From positions 186,001-250,000 of the forward strand of contig NZ_JBAMDD010000005.1 in the NCBI RefSeq assembly GCF_036961565.1: DNA of 64,000 nucleotides, given 5' to 3'. The first letter of the stretch is position 1. The number at the start of each line of letters is the position of its first letter. The position numbers and the translations under genes are program-made. Origin of the DNA: Chitinimonas sp036961565 (GTDB taxonomy: Bacteria; Pseudomonadota; Gammaproteobacteria; Burkholderiales; Chitinimonadaceae). Under the pieces are notes generated by a model. The model saw only the letters and a list, made by a program, of their open reading frames with translations, did no database searches and had not been told where the DNA came from. Of this stretch, positions 1 through 10,037 are shown one piece after another.

Positions 1-1
1 C

Positions 2-1600
2 AAGAGCCTGCCGGTAGCCGGCCTGCACCTGGACGCTGTGCGCGCCCCGCAACAGCTGGGCGCCTTTGGTGACTGGCCCGCCGGCAAGGTACTGTCGATC
101 GGCATCGTCGATGGCCGCAATGTCTGGAAGACCGACTTGGATGCCGCGCTGGACAAGCTCACTCCGCTCTACCACCGCCTGGGCGACAATCTCTGGGTGG
201 GTAGCAGTTGCTCCCTGCTGCATGTACCGGTCGATCTGGACCAGGAAACCCGCCTGGCCGAAGAGATCAAGGATGGCCTCAGCTTTGCCCGGCAGAAACT
301 GGCAGAGTTAGCTACCCTGTCGCGCGCCCTGTGCCTGGGCCGCAGCGTCTGCTTCCAGGCGCTGGAGCAGAACCGGGCGGCACTGGCACGCTACCGCACG
401 CTGCCTGCCCGCAACGATACCGCCGTCGCCCGCCGCCTGGCCAACCTGCCCGAGATTGAACGCGGGCTCAGCTACGGCGAACGCGCCCTGCTGCAGCGCG
501 AGCGCTTGAAGCTGCCACTACTGCCCACCACGACCATAGGCTCCTTCCCGCAGACCAATGCCATACGCGCCCAGCGCGGCGCCTATAAGCGTGGCGAGCT
601 GAGCCAGGCCGATTACACCCGCGCCATGCAGGCGGAGATCGCCCACGCCGTCAGCCGGCAGGAAGCCCTGGGGCTGGATGTGCTGGTGCATGGCGAAGCC
701 GAGCGCAGCGATATGGTCGATTACTTTGCCGAGCAGCTGGCTGGCGTGGCGGTCTGCCAGCATGGCTGGGTGCAGAGCTACGGCTCGCGCTGCGTCAAGC
801 CACCCATGATCTGGGGCGACGTCAGTCGGCCGCTGGCCATGACAGTGGAGTGGACCCGCTATGCGCAGTCCCTGACCCACCTGCCCATGAAGGGCATGCT
901 GACCGGCCCGGTCACACTGGTGCAATGGGCTTTCGTACGCGATGACAAGCCGCGCGCTGAGGTGGCCTACCAGATGGCCCTGGCCCTGCGCGATGAAGTG
1001 GCCGAGCTGGACGCCGCCGGCATCGCCGCCATCCAGATAGACGAGCCGGCTTTCCGCGAAGGCCTGCCACTGAAGCGCGCCGACTGGCCGGCCTATCTGG
1101 ACTGGGCGGTGACCGCCTTCAAGCTCAGCGCCGCTGGCAGCCGACCAGAAACCCAGGTGCACACCCATATGTGCTATTCGGAATTCGAGGACATCCTGCC
1201 TGCCATCGCCGCCATGGATGCCGACGTGATCACCATCGAGACCTCGCGCTCTGCCATGACCCTGCTGGATGCCTTTGGCGAGTTCCGCTACCCCAATGAA
1301 ATCGGCCCCGGCGTCTACGATATCCACTCGCCGCGGGTGCCGCCCGTCGCGGAAATGACCACCTTGCTGGAAAAGGCTCTCAAGGTGATCCCGGCAGAGC
1401 GGCTGTGGGTGAACCCGGATTGCGGCCTCAAGACCCGCGCCTGGCCGGAGACCGAAGCAGCGCTGATCAATATGCTGGCAGCCACTCGCCAGTTGCGCCA
1501 ACGCCTGGCCGCCGGCACGGCAGAAACCCTCGCGGCAGCCAGCGTAGCCACGGCAGCGCATGTGCATGAGGGCGAATGCTGCGGCCCACGCGGGGAGTAA
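2..1600 (+). CDS. metE: Cobalamin-independent methionine synthase, C-terminal part (5' end outside window)
   Basis: MetE transfers the methyl group of 5-methyltetrahydropteroyl-triglutamate to homocysteine, the last step of methionine synthesis in the cytoplasm. The open frame runs in from the window edge, so about 532 residues remain of the usual 750 or so; the missing part is the N-terminal barrel. Seen here: the start of the C-terminal barrel (TTTIGSFPQT), the zinc-ligand region HTHMCYSEF with its His and Cys, and the second zinc cysteine in NPDCGLKTR. A GTG at 38 opens the frame inside the window but is internal, because the upstream residues LPVAGLHLDAVRAPQQL also fit MetE. The stop abuts the stop of the convergent TfoX-like gene with no spacer. 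Family assignment is very secure. Confidence 0.95.
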   Translation, partial: KSLPVAGLHLDAVRAPQQLGAFGDWPAGKVLSIGIVDGRNVWKTDLDAALDKLTPLYHRLGDNLWVGSSCSLLHVPVDLDQETRLAEEIKDGLSFARQKLAELATLSRALCLGRSVCFQALEQNRAALARYRTLPARNDTAVARRLANLPEIERGLSYGERALLQRERLKLPLLPTTTIGSFPQTNAIRAQRGAYKRGELSQADYTRAMQAEIAHAVSRQEALGLDVLVHGEAERSDMVDYFAEQLAGVAVCQHGWVQSYGSRCVKPPMIWGDVSRPLAMTVEWTRYAQSLTHLPMKGMLTGPVTLVQWAFVRDDKPRAEVAYQMALALRDEVAELDAAGIAAIQIDEPAFREGLPLKRADWPAYLDWAVTAFKLSAAGSRPETQVHTHMCYSEFEDILPAIAAMDADVITIETSRSAMTLLDAFGEFRYPNEIGPGVYDIHSPRVPPVAEMTTLLEKALKVIPAERLWVNPDCGLKTRAWPETEAALINMLAATRQLRQRLAAGTAETLAAASVATAAHVHEGECCGPRGE

Positions 1601-1978
1601 TCAGGCCACGGCCGGCTTGCGGGCCTTGGGCGCCTTGGCGGCCCGGGCCCGCGACCGGGCCCGCAACGCCACCTCCAGCGCGGCGCGCGCCCATTGCAGT
1701 AGCGCGCCGCGCTCCTCCAGCACCTCGTCCGGTATGCGGTAGTAGTTCATCTTCGACAGCTTGCCGTCCTTGCCGCTGTATTCAAACGGCCCACAACCCT
1801 GTGCCGTGTAGGCGGGTATGGTCTGCGCATCAGCCTTCAGGTAGGGCACCTCGTCCACCACGATGGCAAAGATCAGGCCATCGCAATACACGCTCCAGCC
1901 ACCAAACATGGCCCGGCTGCTCATATGCCCCATGGGCGACAACTGCTCACACAGCCATTCGACAAACTCGTTACGCAT
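1601..1978 (-). CDS. TfoX/Sxy N-terminal domain family protein
   Basis: About 125 residues resembling the N-terminal domain of TfoX (Sxy). The typical features are MSSRAMFGGWSVYCDGLIFAIV near the start and a YYRIPDEVLE segment near the end. TfoX proteins regulate competence in some gammaproteobacteria, but stand-alone N-domain proteins are widespread and mostly uncharacterised, so no role is assigned. I chose the ATG at 1978 because an AGAAGG ribosome binding site lies 7 bases upstream; a GTG at 2053 would add 25 residues that do not look conserved. The C-terminus is an Ala/Arg/Lys-rich tail (ARSRARAAKAPKARKPA), possibly nucleic-acid binding. It is convergent with metE and lies downstream of the solute-binding gene on the same strand. 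Confidence 0.8.
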   Translation of the reverse strand: MRNEFVEWLCEQLSPMGHMSSRAMFGGWSVYCDGLIFAIVVDEVPYLKADAQTIPAYTAQGCGPFEYSGKDGKLSKMNYYRIPDEVLEERGALLQWARAALEVALRARSRARAAKAPKARKPAVA

Positions 1979-2085
1979 CCAGATACCTTCTATGGGTTTG
2001 GCCTTTATACCCGGCACCAGCAGGCCCGCTGGACTGGGCTGGCAGCGAACCACCGGGTTCCCATTGGGTTCCCATCAGACTCCCG

Positions 2086-2856
2086 TCAATCCCCGGCCAC
2101 CTTGGGCGGCCAGGCCTCGGCGATGCGCTGGTATTCGCCCCGCTGCAACAGCGCCACCATGCCCTGATCAAATAACCGCAGATAATGGGCCGCCTTGGGG
2201 TGACGCTTGCTGAACACCGCATAGACGGGGAAGCGCTCGAACACGCCATAGGGCACCACCTTGCCCGCCAAGCCGTGACGGGCAATCAGATAGCGGCCTA
2301 TCTTCTCGTCCATCAGGGTCACGTCCACCCGGCCCAGGGCGATATTACGCAGGTTCACCGCATCGGAATCTGCTTCGACCTTGATGATATCGCGATCATT
2401 GGCAATGGCAGCAGGGTACTCATAGCCCTTGACCACGCCAAACTGGCGATGGCGCAAATCCGCATGCGCCAGACTGCCGCTGACCAGCCCCGGCCGCCCC
2501 CAAAGCACGCCCCGGACTTCCAGCAGGGGCTGTTTGGGCCACAGATAAGCAGGCTCGCGGTCTGCCGTCCTGGCCATGTTCAGGGTCAATACATACCTGC
2601 CCTGCTGGGTGAGCCGGATACAACGCTGATAGCTACCGCTCTCGAAGCGAGCCGTCACCCCGCCATGGGCAAAGGCCGCCCTGGCCAGCTCAACCGACAG
2701 GCCGACCGAGGTGCCGTTCCGTAGGGCGGCGTAGGGGTACCAATCATCCTCAGCGCAGATGGTCAGACTCTCGGCCCTGGCCGGCGCCGCCAGCAGCAAG
2801 GCCAACCCACACAGACCGATGGCAAGTCCCTGCGTCAGCAAGCGGTATCGCACCAT
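2086..2856 (-). CDS. Periplasmic solute-binding protein, family 3-like (256 aa)
   Basis: The protein begins with a signal peptide (basic start, LCGLALLLAAPARAES), so it should be exported to the periplasm. The mature part starts LTICAEDDWYPYAALRNG and fits the fold of family 3 (polar amino acid type) solute-binding proteins, with the usual late DVTLMDEKIGRYLI segment. Stand-alone proteins of this type without a permease are common in betaproteobacteria; the ligand is unknown. No ABC permease or ATPase genes lie nearby. A terminator on the same strand at 2901-2926 separates it from the DHH gene, so it probably has its own promoter. A similar but not identical protein is encoded at 4179-4946. 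Confidence 0.8.
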   Translation of the reverse strand: MVRYRLLTQGLAIGLCGLALLLAAPARAESLTICAEDDWYPYAALRNGTSVGLSVELARAAFAHGGVTARFESGSYQRCIRLTQQGRYVLTLNMARTADREPAYLWPKQPLLEVRGVLWGRPGLVSGSLAHADLRHRQFGVVKGYEYPAAIANDRDIIKVEADSDAVNLRNIALGRVDVTLMDEKIGRYLIARHGLAGKVVPYGVFERFPVYAVFSKRHPKAAHYLRLFDQGMVALLQRGEYQRIAEAWPPKVAGD

Positions 2857-2900
2857 GGCAGCCTCCTCCCCTCAGCATAGGTGATGGCTACCTCGGTACA

Positions 2901-2926
2901 GCAAAAACCGGCGCCTGGGCGCCGGT
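2901..2926 (-). terminator. Rho-independent terminator, minus strand
   Basis: Perfect 8-bp inverted repeat (2907-2914 with 2919-2926, loop CTGG). On the minus strand it is followed by five T residues (AAAAA at 2903-2907 on the plus strand). It lies after the DHH phosphoesterase gene and before the solute-binding gene start at 2856, so it ends transcripts coming from the higher coordinates. Confidence 0.75.
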
Positions 2927-2955
2927 CGGTTGCACGGTGGAATCAGGTCGGCTGG

Positions 2956-3068
2956 TGGGGATCAATCAGGGGAGAGCCGCTGCTTGAGATGACTCACAGG
3001 GTAAGCACCCGGGTTTCCCGGGTGCTAGCACGACATGTCGCCCTGCCTTGCCGTATGAGGCAAACAAA
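2956..3068 (+). repeat. Dispersed hairpin repeat, copy 1
   Basis: About 113 bp that recur at 3120-3232, offset 164 bases, with only a handful of differences. The centre is a perfect hairpin: GCACCCGGG, loop TTT, CCCGGGTGC. The left flank reads CAATCAGGGGAGAGCCGCTG and the hairpin is preceded by GGTAA. A third, diverged copy lies inverted at about 34852-34950. The repeat lies in an intergenic region with no ORF of its own. Confidence 0.85.
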
Positions 3069-3119
3069 AGGCGCCATCGAGCGTAGCGAGGTTCCCCGCC
3101 AGCGGGCGGGGCGGAGGGG

Positions 3120-3232
3120 TGGGGATCAATCAAGGGAGAGCCGCTGCTTGAGATGACTCACAGGGTAAGCACCCGGGTTTCCCGGGTGCCAGCGCGACAT
3201 GTCGCCTTGCCTTGCCGCTTGAAGCAAACAAC
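3120..3232 (+). repeat. Dispersed hairpin repeat, copy 2
   Basis: Near-identical tandem partner of the copy at 2956-3068, keeping the same 9-bp stem and TTT loop. The 51 bp between the copies hold another short palindrome (CCCCGCC at 3094-3100 with GGCGGGG at 3105-3111). Together with the terminator at 2901-2926 this accounts for most of the gene-free stretch 2857-3239. Confidence 0.85.
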
Positions 3233-3239
3233 TAGGCTC

Positions 3240-4169
3240 TCAACCGTCGCTGTTGATCTTAGCCACCAGCTCCGCCAACACCGCCACCGCCTGGTCGTTC
3301 TCCACCTGACAGGTGCCGGCCGCGCCGTGGCCACCGCCGCCGTACTTGAGGCACAGCTCGCCGACATTGGTCACCGAACTGCGATCCAGTATGGACTTGC
3401 CGATGGCGAAGACCGTGTTCATTTTCTCCCTGCCCCACATCACATGGATGGAGATGTTGGTCTCCGGGAACAGGGCGTAGATCATGAAGCGATTGGTGGC
3501 GTAGATGGTTTCTTCATTGCGCAGATCGAACACCGCCAAGTTGCCATGTACGGTGGTGCAACGCAGTATCTGCTCCTTGGCCCTGGGCTCGTGGTCAAAG
3601 TACAGCTCCACCCGCTCACGTACATCAGGCAAGGTCAGGATGTCTTCTATGCCATGGGTGCGGCAGTAGTCGATCAGGTCCATCATCAGCTGGTAGTTGC
3701 TGACCCGGAAATCGCGGAAACGGCCCAGGCCGGTGCGGGCGTCCATCAGGTAGTTCAGCAGCACCCAGCCTTCCGGGCTCAGTATCTCGTCGGCGGTGAA
3801 GTCGGCTGAATCGCCCTTGTCCACCGCCTCCATCATATCCTCCCGCACCCGCGGGAAGGCCTTCTTGCCACCGTAATACTCATACACCACGCGCGCCGCC
3901 GAGGGGGCACTGGGGATGATGATGTGGTTGTCGCGCTTGTCGTTGCGCAGGGTTTCCGACAGATGGTGGTCGAACGCCAGATGTATGCCCGGCACAAAGG
4001 GCAGGTTGGTGCTGATGTCGCGGTCGGTGACCGCCACCTTGCCGTCCTGCATGTCCTTGGGGTGGACAAACAGGATGTCGTCTATCAGGTCGAGCTCCTT
4101 CAGCAGCACGGCGCATACCAGGCCGTCGAAGTCACTGCGGGTGATCAGGCGGTATTTCTGTTGTGACAT
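3240..4169 (-). CDS. DHH-family phosphoesterase (309 aa)
   Basis: A cytoplasmic DHH/DHHA1 phosphoesterase, the superfamily of exopolyphosphatases, RecJ nuclease and NrnA oligoribonuclease. Visible motifs are the metal-binding SDFDG at residues 12-16, the signature DHH at 67-69 and the C-terminal DHHA1 glycine loop KYGGGGHGAAG near residue 275. The family hydrolyses phosphodiester or phosphoanhydride bonds using divalent metal; the substrate here cannot be told from sequence. It lies 9 bp downstream of the solute-binding gene at 4179-4946 on the same strand and may be co-transcribed with it. The intergenic region after its stop holds two hairpin repeats and a terminator. Confidence 0.85.
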   Translation of the reverse strand: MSQQKYRLITRSDFDGLVCAVLLKELDLIDDILFVHPKDMQDGKVAVTDRDISTNLPFVPGIHLAFDHHLSETLRNDKRDNHIIIPSAPSAARVVYEYYGGKKAFPRVREDMMEAVDKGDSADFTADEILSPEGWVLLNYLMDARTGLGRFRDFRVSNYQLMMDLIDYCRTHGIEDILTLPDVRERVELYFDHEPRAKEQILRCTTVHGNLAVFDLRNEETIYATNRFMIYALFPETNISIHVMWGREKMNTVFAIGKSILDRSSVTNVGELCLKYGGGGHGAAGTCQVENDQAVAVLAELVAKINSDG

Positions 4170-4178
4170 GGGTGGCTC

Positions 4179-4946
4179 CTACGGGGTCTCGACGATGGCT
4201 TCGCCTGTATAGCGGTGGACGACTTCCTTCAGTTTCGGACTTGCTGCCAGTTTTTTCCAGGCCGCATTTAAACGCTGCAAGGTATCGGCAGGCAGATGCC
4301 GCGACACCAGCAGGTGGATATCGAGCTCACCCGCATCCAGCGGCTGCCAGCGCAGGCGGCTGCTGAGGCCGACGCGGTCGGCCGATATCTGCATGGCACT
4401 TTCCAGGCCAAAGGCAAACCGCCCACGCCCGGCCACCAGCTTCTGCAGCATCTGTTCCACATCCACCGGCGCGGCGTCCAACACCAGGCCGGTTTGCTTC
4501 AGCAGTAACGTATGCGCCGTGGTGCCTGGTATCACCAGCACGGCAGCCCGTTCACCATGCGTCGCCAGCGCGGCCAGGCTGTCTACCCGCAGCGGCTCAT
4601 CGGCACGGCTCAGCAAGCGCAGCCTTACCCTATGGATGGCCGGTTCCAGTACATGGTAGCGGGCGCCCCGCTCCGGCGTTTTGCCACCGAGGGCCAGATC
4701 CAGCCTGCCGGCATTCATTTCTTCCACTACCCGTCGCGCGGTCAGAAAATTATCCAGCCCGACAAACTGCAGCCCAGGGTCCAGCCGCGCCATCTCGCGC
4801 AGCAGCTCAACCTCCATGCCGGCCGGCTTACCGTGCTCCAGATAGCTGTAGGGCGGGGTATTGCCCACCCCTACCCGCAGCGGCAGTATCTCGGCCTGGG
4901 CCACCAGGGCCACGGCCCAGGCCAGCAAGAGTGCCCTTAGGAACAT
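4179..4946 (-). CDS. Periplasmic solute-binding protein, family 3-like (255 aa)
   Basis: It has a short signal peptide (MFLRALLLAWAVALVAQAE) and a mature region beginning LPLRVGVGNTPPYSYLEHGKP, the usual opening of family 3 solute-binding domains, with GMEVELLREMARLDP following. It should act in the periplasm; the ligand is unknown and no permease genes are adjacent. It is only 2 bases downstream of the SPFH gene (stop at 4949) and 9 bases upstream of the DHH gene, so nfeD-SPFH-this gene-DHH probably form one minus-strand operon. It differs clearly from the protein at 2086-2856, so the two are not a recent duplication. Confidence 0.8.
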   Translation of the reverse strand: MFLRALLLAWAVALVAQAEILPLRVGVGNTPPYSYLEHGKPAGMEVELLREMARLDPGLQFVGLDNFLTARRVVEEMNAGRLDLALGGKTPERGARYHVLEPAIHRVRLRLLSRADEPLRVDSLAALATHGERAAVLVIPGTTAHTLLLKQTGLVLDAAPVDVEQMLQKLVAGRGRFAFGLESAMQISADRVGLSSRLRWQPLDAGELDIHLLVSRHLPADTLQRLNAAWKKLAASPKLKEVVHRYTGEAIVETP

Positions 4947-4948
4947 GG

Positions 4949-5890
4949 TCAGCTGTTTTGCTGTTTCACCACGTTCATGGCCGTTGCCACCAAGCCGGCC
5001 ACATCGGCGGCATTGGCCGGCAATATCATGGTGTTGCCTTCCTTGGCGATATTGCCAAAGGCCTCGATATAGCGCTCCGCCACCTTGAGATTGACCGCCT
5101 CATAGCCACCTGGCTGGCGTATGGTCTGCGCCACCATATGGATGGCTTCGGCCGTGGCACGGGCCACCAGCCGTATGGATTCCGCCTCACCCTCGGCCCG
5201 GTTGATGGCAGCCGCCTTGTCGCCCTCGGACTGATTGATCGATGCCTGCCGCTCGCCTTCGGACGCCTGGATGGCGGCCTCGCGCTGGCCGGTGGCGATA
5301 TTGATCTGCTCCTGCTTGCGTCCTTCCGAGGCCGCGATCAACGCCCGCTTCTCGCGCTCGGCGGTAATCTGCGCCTGCATGGCATGCAGTATCTCCTTCG
5401 GCGGGGTCAGATCCTTGATCTCATAGCGGAGCACCTTCACCCCCCAGTTGGCGGCAGCCTCATCAAGTGCAGTCACCACCGTGTGGTTGATTTCATCACG
5501 CTCCTCGAAGGTCTTGTCCAGCTCCATCCGGCCTATCACCGAGCGGAGCGTGGTCTGGGCCAACTGGGTGATGGCCAGCTCGAAATTGCTGGAGCCATAT
5601 GAAGCCTGCTGCGGATTGGTCACCTGGAAATACAGGATGCCATCCACCTGCAGCTGGGTATTGTCCTTGGTAATACAGATCTGGCTGGGTACATCAAGCG
5701 GCACTTCGCGCAGGTCGTGCTTGTAGGCGACCCGGTCAACGAGCGGCACCACGATTTTAAGGCCTGGTTCCAGCGTGCCGTGAAAACGCCCCAGGCGCTC
5801 CACAATCCAGGCATGCTGCTGAGGCACAATCTTGATTGCCTTCATGGCAAACACCAGCGCCACCACAAAAAAGACTATGGCAAATTCCAT
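4949..5890 (-). CDS. qmcA: SPFH/stomatin-like membrane protein (QmcA type)
   Basis: A 313-aa prohibitin/stomatin family protein. It has one N-terminal membrane segment (EFAIVFFVVALVFAMKAI), the SPFH core (PQQHAWIVERLGRFHGTLEPG, then the VPLDVPSQICITKDN strand) and a long Ala/Glu-rich coiled region with repeated EGE/SEG motifs (about residues 190-250). Such proteins oligomerise into rings at the inner membrane and organise membrane domains and proteases. The partner nfeD gene lies just upstream on the same strand, the classic NfeD-SPFH pairing. The family call is secure; the symbol follows E. coli QmcA and is less so. Confidence 0.88.
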   Translation of the reverse strand: MEFAIVFFVVALVFAMKAIKIVPQQHAWIVERLGRFHGTLEPGLKIVVPLVDRVAYKHDLREVPLDVPSQICITKDNTQLQVDGILYFQVTNPQQASYGSSNFELAITQLAQTTLRSVIGRMELDKTFEERDEINHTVVTALDEAAANWGVKVLRYEIKDLTPPKEILHAMQAQITAEREKRALIAASEGRKQEQINIATGQREAAIQASEGERQASINQSEGDKAAAINRAEGEAESIRLVARATAEAIHMVAQTIRQPGGYEAVNLKVAERYIEAFGNIAKEGNTMILPANAADVAGLVATAMNVVKQQNS

Positions 5891-5933
5891 CTAACTACCC
5901 TCCTACGCGAGTTTTTATTAAAAGTGATGGTCA

Positions 5934-6365
5934 TCAAGCGGCTGGTGGCTCAGCCGACACCACCCAGGTATTGCTCCGCTGGGCCACGATATAGAGAGAG
6001 GTCGGCCTATCTGGCAGGGGCGTCTGCAGGGGCACCAACAGCTCAGCATCCCAGCTAGTGCCGCGATAACGCACCCTTAAGTGGGTGTCCGTCTTCCAGC
6101 TTTCCACCTCTACACGCTGCCCTATATCCAGCGAATCGCTGCCCTTGTGCTTCGCGCTCACTGGATGCAAGCGCAACCAGACCGTACCGCTGACAGCCCC
6201 GAGCGCACCCACCACCAATTGCGGCACCACCGGCAGCCCAGCCCAGGCAGCAACGCCGCCCAGGGCGCACGCAAGGCCGTACACCAGCAGGTAAAAGGTG
6301 CCCACCAGCATCTCCAGCCCTATCAAGGCCGCAGCCAGTACAAACCAGATCAGATAATTTTCCAT
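5934..6365 (-). CDS. NfeD family protein
   Basis: About 143 residues: two or three N-terminal membrane segments (NYLIWFVLAAALIGLEMLVGTF and the Ala/Gly-rich stretch that follows) and a soluble C-terminal OB-fold-like domain (VGQRVEVESWKTDTHLRVRYRG region). This is the short NfeD type (YbbJ-like) that partners SPFH proteins, encoded 43 bp downstream. I chose the ATG at 6365, giving MENYLIWF and preceded by AAGGA; an upstream ATG at 6401 would add 12 residues without a clear ribosome binding site. It is divergent from mnmG. Confidence 0.83.
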   Translation of the reverse strand: MENYLIWFVLAAALIGLEMLVGTFYLLVYGLACALGGVAAWAGLPVVPQLVVGALGAVSGTVWLRLHPVSAKHKGSDSLDIGQRVEVESWKTDTHLRVRYRGTSWDAELLVPLQTPLPDRPTSLYIVAQRSNTWVVSAEPPAA

Positions 6366-6496
6366 AAGTCCTTGCAAGATCACACAATCAGTCAGCCCCA
6401 CGGCCAGGACAGCCCGGCCACTCCCAGTGGCAATCCGCCTTGTACACCCCCCGGGCAGCCCCTATGTTATAGCCTTGGCCAGCCCTGACGACCAGC

Positions 6497-6521
6497 CCCA
6501 CACAGCCCCTGTGTGGGTTTT
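6497..6521 (+). terminator. Terminator-like hairpin in the leader region of mnmG
   Basis: Perfect 9-bp stem CCCACACAG / CTGTGTGGG with loop CCC, followed by TTTT on the plus strand. The neighbours are divergent (nfeD leftwards, mnmG rightwards), so no plus-strand gene ends here. It would act only on plus-strand transcripts that start between 6366 and 6496, that is, as an attenuator upstream of mnmG, or on antisense transcripts. The promoter positions are unknown. Confidence 0.5.
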
Positions 6522-6613
6522 AACCTAGCGCATCAGCCGCAGTGCAGCATTTTGTCGTACAATACCGACCCTTTGCCTTTGATATTCAGGCACTTAACCA
6601 ACAGGCACCCAAT

Positions 6614-8494
<1,881 letters not shown>

Positions 8495-8634
8495 ATAAAG
8501 AGAATTCACCCCAACCGGCACCCGCCGCCCCGCCTGGGGCGCGGCCGGAACGGGAATGCAACAAAGCTGGCGTAAACAGGCAGCAGGCATTGCCATACAG
8601 CCCTGTATCGCAAACACGACGAGGAATCAGCCGC

Positions 8635-9273
8635 ATGATCGGCCAACAACAAGAAGCGCAATTGCGGGAAGGCCTGCAATCCCTGGGCCTGGCACTGGAC
8701 GACGGCATCGTCGCCCGCCTGCTGGCCTACCTGGCCCTGCTGCTCAAGTGGAACAAGACCTACAGCCTCACCGCCATCACCGAGCCCGAGCGCATGGTGT
8801 CGCATCACCTGCTCGACAGCCTGGCGGCACTGCGCCCCATCGCCGGCCGCCAGCCCCAGCGCCTGCTGGACGTCGGCAGCGGCGGTGGCCAGCCCGGCAT
8901 CCCTTTCGCCATCGTCCAGCCTGACTGGCAGATCACCCTGCTGGACAGCAACCACAAGAAAACCGCCTTTCTGCAGCAAGCGGTAATTGAGCTGGGCCTG
9001 CGCCAGGTCAGCGTGGTGTGCGACCGGGTCGAGGATGTGACCGCCGCACCCTATGACCTGATTACCTCCCGCGCCTTTGCCGACCTGGCCGACTTTGTCC
9101 GGCTCACCCGCCCGCTGCTGGCGCAAGGCGGCAGCTGGGCCGCACTCAAGGGCGTGCAGCCGTTCGAGGAAATCGCCGCCCTGCCCGCCGATATCGCCAG
9201 TCGCATTGAGCCTTTGACGGTGCCGGGCCTGGGCGCCGAGCGCTGCATCGTCTGGATGGAGCCCAAGGCATGA
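8635..9273 (+). CDS. rsmG: 16S rRNA (guanine-527 N7) methyltransferase
   Basis: RsmG (GidB) methylates G527 of 16S rRNA using S-adenosylmethionine. The 212-aa product has the KWNKTYSLTAI segment near the N-terminus, the SAM-binding loop LLDVGSGGGQPGIPFAI and DLITSRAFADL. The ATG at 8635 is chosen for the GAGGAA ribosome binding site 8 bases upstream; the ATG at 8590 adds 15 residues that do not look like RsmG. The stop codon overlaps the parA start by 4 bases (ATGA), implying translational coupling. The 140 bp before it contain a GC-rich imperfect palindrome and no other gene. Confidence 0.95.
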   Translation: MIGQQQEAQLREGLQSLGLALDDGIVARLLAYLALLLKWNKTYSLTAITEPERMVSHHLLDSLAALRPIAGRQPQRLLDVGSGGGQPGIPFAIVQPDWQITLLDSNHKKTAFLQQAVIELGLRQVSVVCDRVEDVTAAPYDLITSRAFADLADFVRLTRPLLAQGGSWAALKGVQPFEEIAALPADIASRIEPLTVPGLGAERCIVWMEPKA

Positions 9274-10034
9274 GCCGCGTACTCGCCATCACCAACCAGA
9301 AGGGTGGAGTAGGCAAGACCACCAGCGCGGTCAACCTGGCGGCCGGCCTCGCCCAGTTGGAAAAGAAAGTCCTGCTGATCGACCTGGACCCCCAGGGCAA
9401 TGCCACCATGGGTTGCGGGGTGGACAAGCACTCGCTGGGCCGCAGCATCTACCATATGCTGCTGGGCCACGCCGAGCTGACCGATGTGCGCGTCAGCACC
9501 GAGTTTGGTTTCGACCTGCTGCCGGCCAACCGCGAACTGGGTGGCGCTGAAGTCGAACTGATCGAGATGGAGCACCGCGAGGTGCGCCTGCGGGTGGCAC
9601 TGGAAGACGTACGCCGTGAGTACGACTTCATCCTGATCGACTGCCCACCCGCACTGAATATGCTGACCCTGAACGGCCTGGTGGCCGCCGATGGCGTCAT
9701 CATCCCCATGCAGTGCGAGTACTACGCGCTGGAAGGCCTGACCGACCTGGTCAATACCTTGCGCAAGGTGCGGCTGGCGCTGAACCCGCGCATCGAGATC
9801 GATGGCCTGCTGCGCACCCTGTACGACCCTCGCTCCACCCTGGCGCAGAATGTGGTGGCCCAGTTGGCCCAGCATTTTGGCGACAAGGTGTTCAAGACCG
9901 TGATCCCGCGCAATATCCGCCTGGCCGAAGCCCCCAGCTACGGCCGGCCCATATTCGCCTACGACAAATCCTCGCGCGGTGCGCTGGCTTATCTTGAGCT
10001 GGCAACCGAGCTGAATCAGCGTTTCGGAAAATAA
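9270..10034 (+). CDS. parA: Chromosome partitioning ATPase ParA
   Basis: ParA (Soj) is the Walker-type ATPase that moves ParB-parS complexes and so segregates the chromosome origin. The 254-aa product opens with the deviant Walker A motif NQKGGVGKTTSAVNLAA (residues 8-24), has the DLDPQGNAT switch and the IDCPPALNMLTLNGL Walker B region. Its length matches chromosomal ParA rather than plasmid ParA, which has an extra N-terminal DNA-binding domain. It overlaps rsmG by 4 bases and is followed by parB after 3 bases, so all are one operon. I noticed no consensus parS palindrome close to parAB. Confidence 0.96.
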   Translation: MSRVLAITNQKGGVGKTTSAVNLAAGLAQLEKKVLLIDLDPQGNATMGCGVDKHSLGRSIYHMLLGHAELTDVRVSTEFGFDLLPANRELGGAEVELIEMEHREVRLRVALEDVRREYDFILIDCPPALNMLTLNGLVAADGVIIPMQCEYYALEGLTDLVNTLRKVRLALNPRIEIDGLLRTLYDPRSTLAQNVVAQLAQHFGDKVFKTVIPRNIRLAEAPSYGRPIFAYDKSSRGALAYLELATELNQRFGK

Positions 10035-10037
10035 ACC

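Noticed and set aside
3240..3809. Plus-strand frame 3153-3809 running over the DHH gene
   Set aside because: It starts in the hairpin repeat and continues antisense to conserved DHH motifs.
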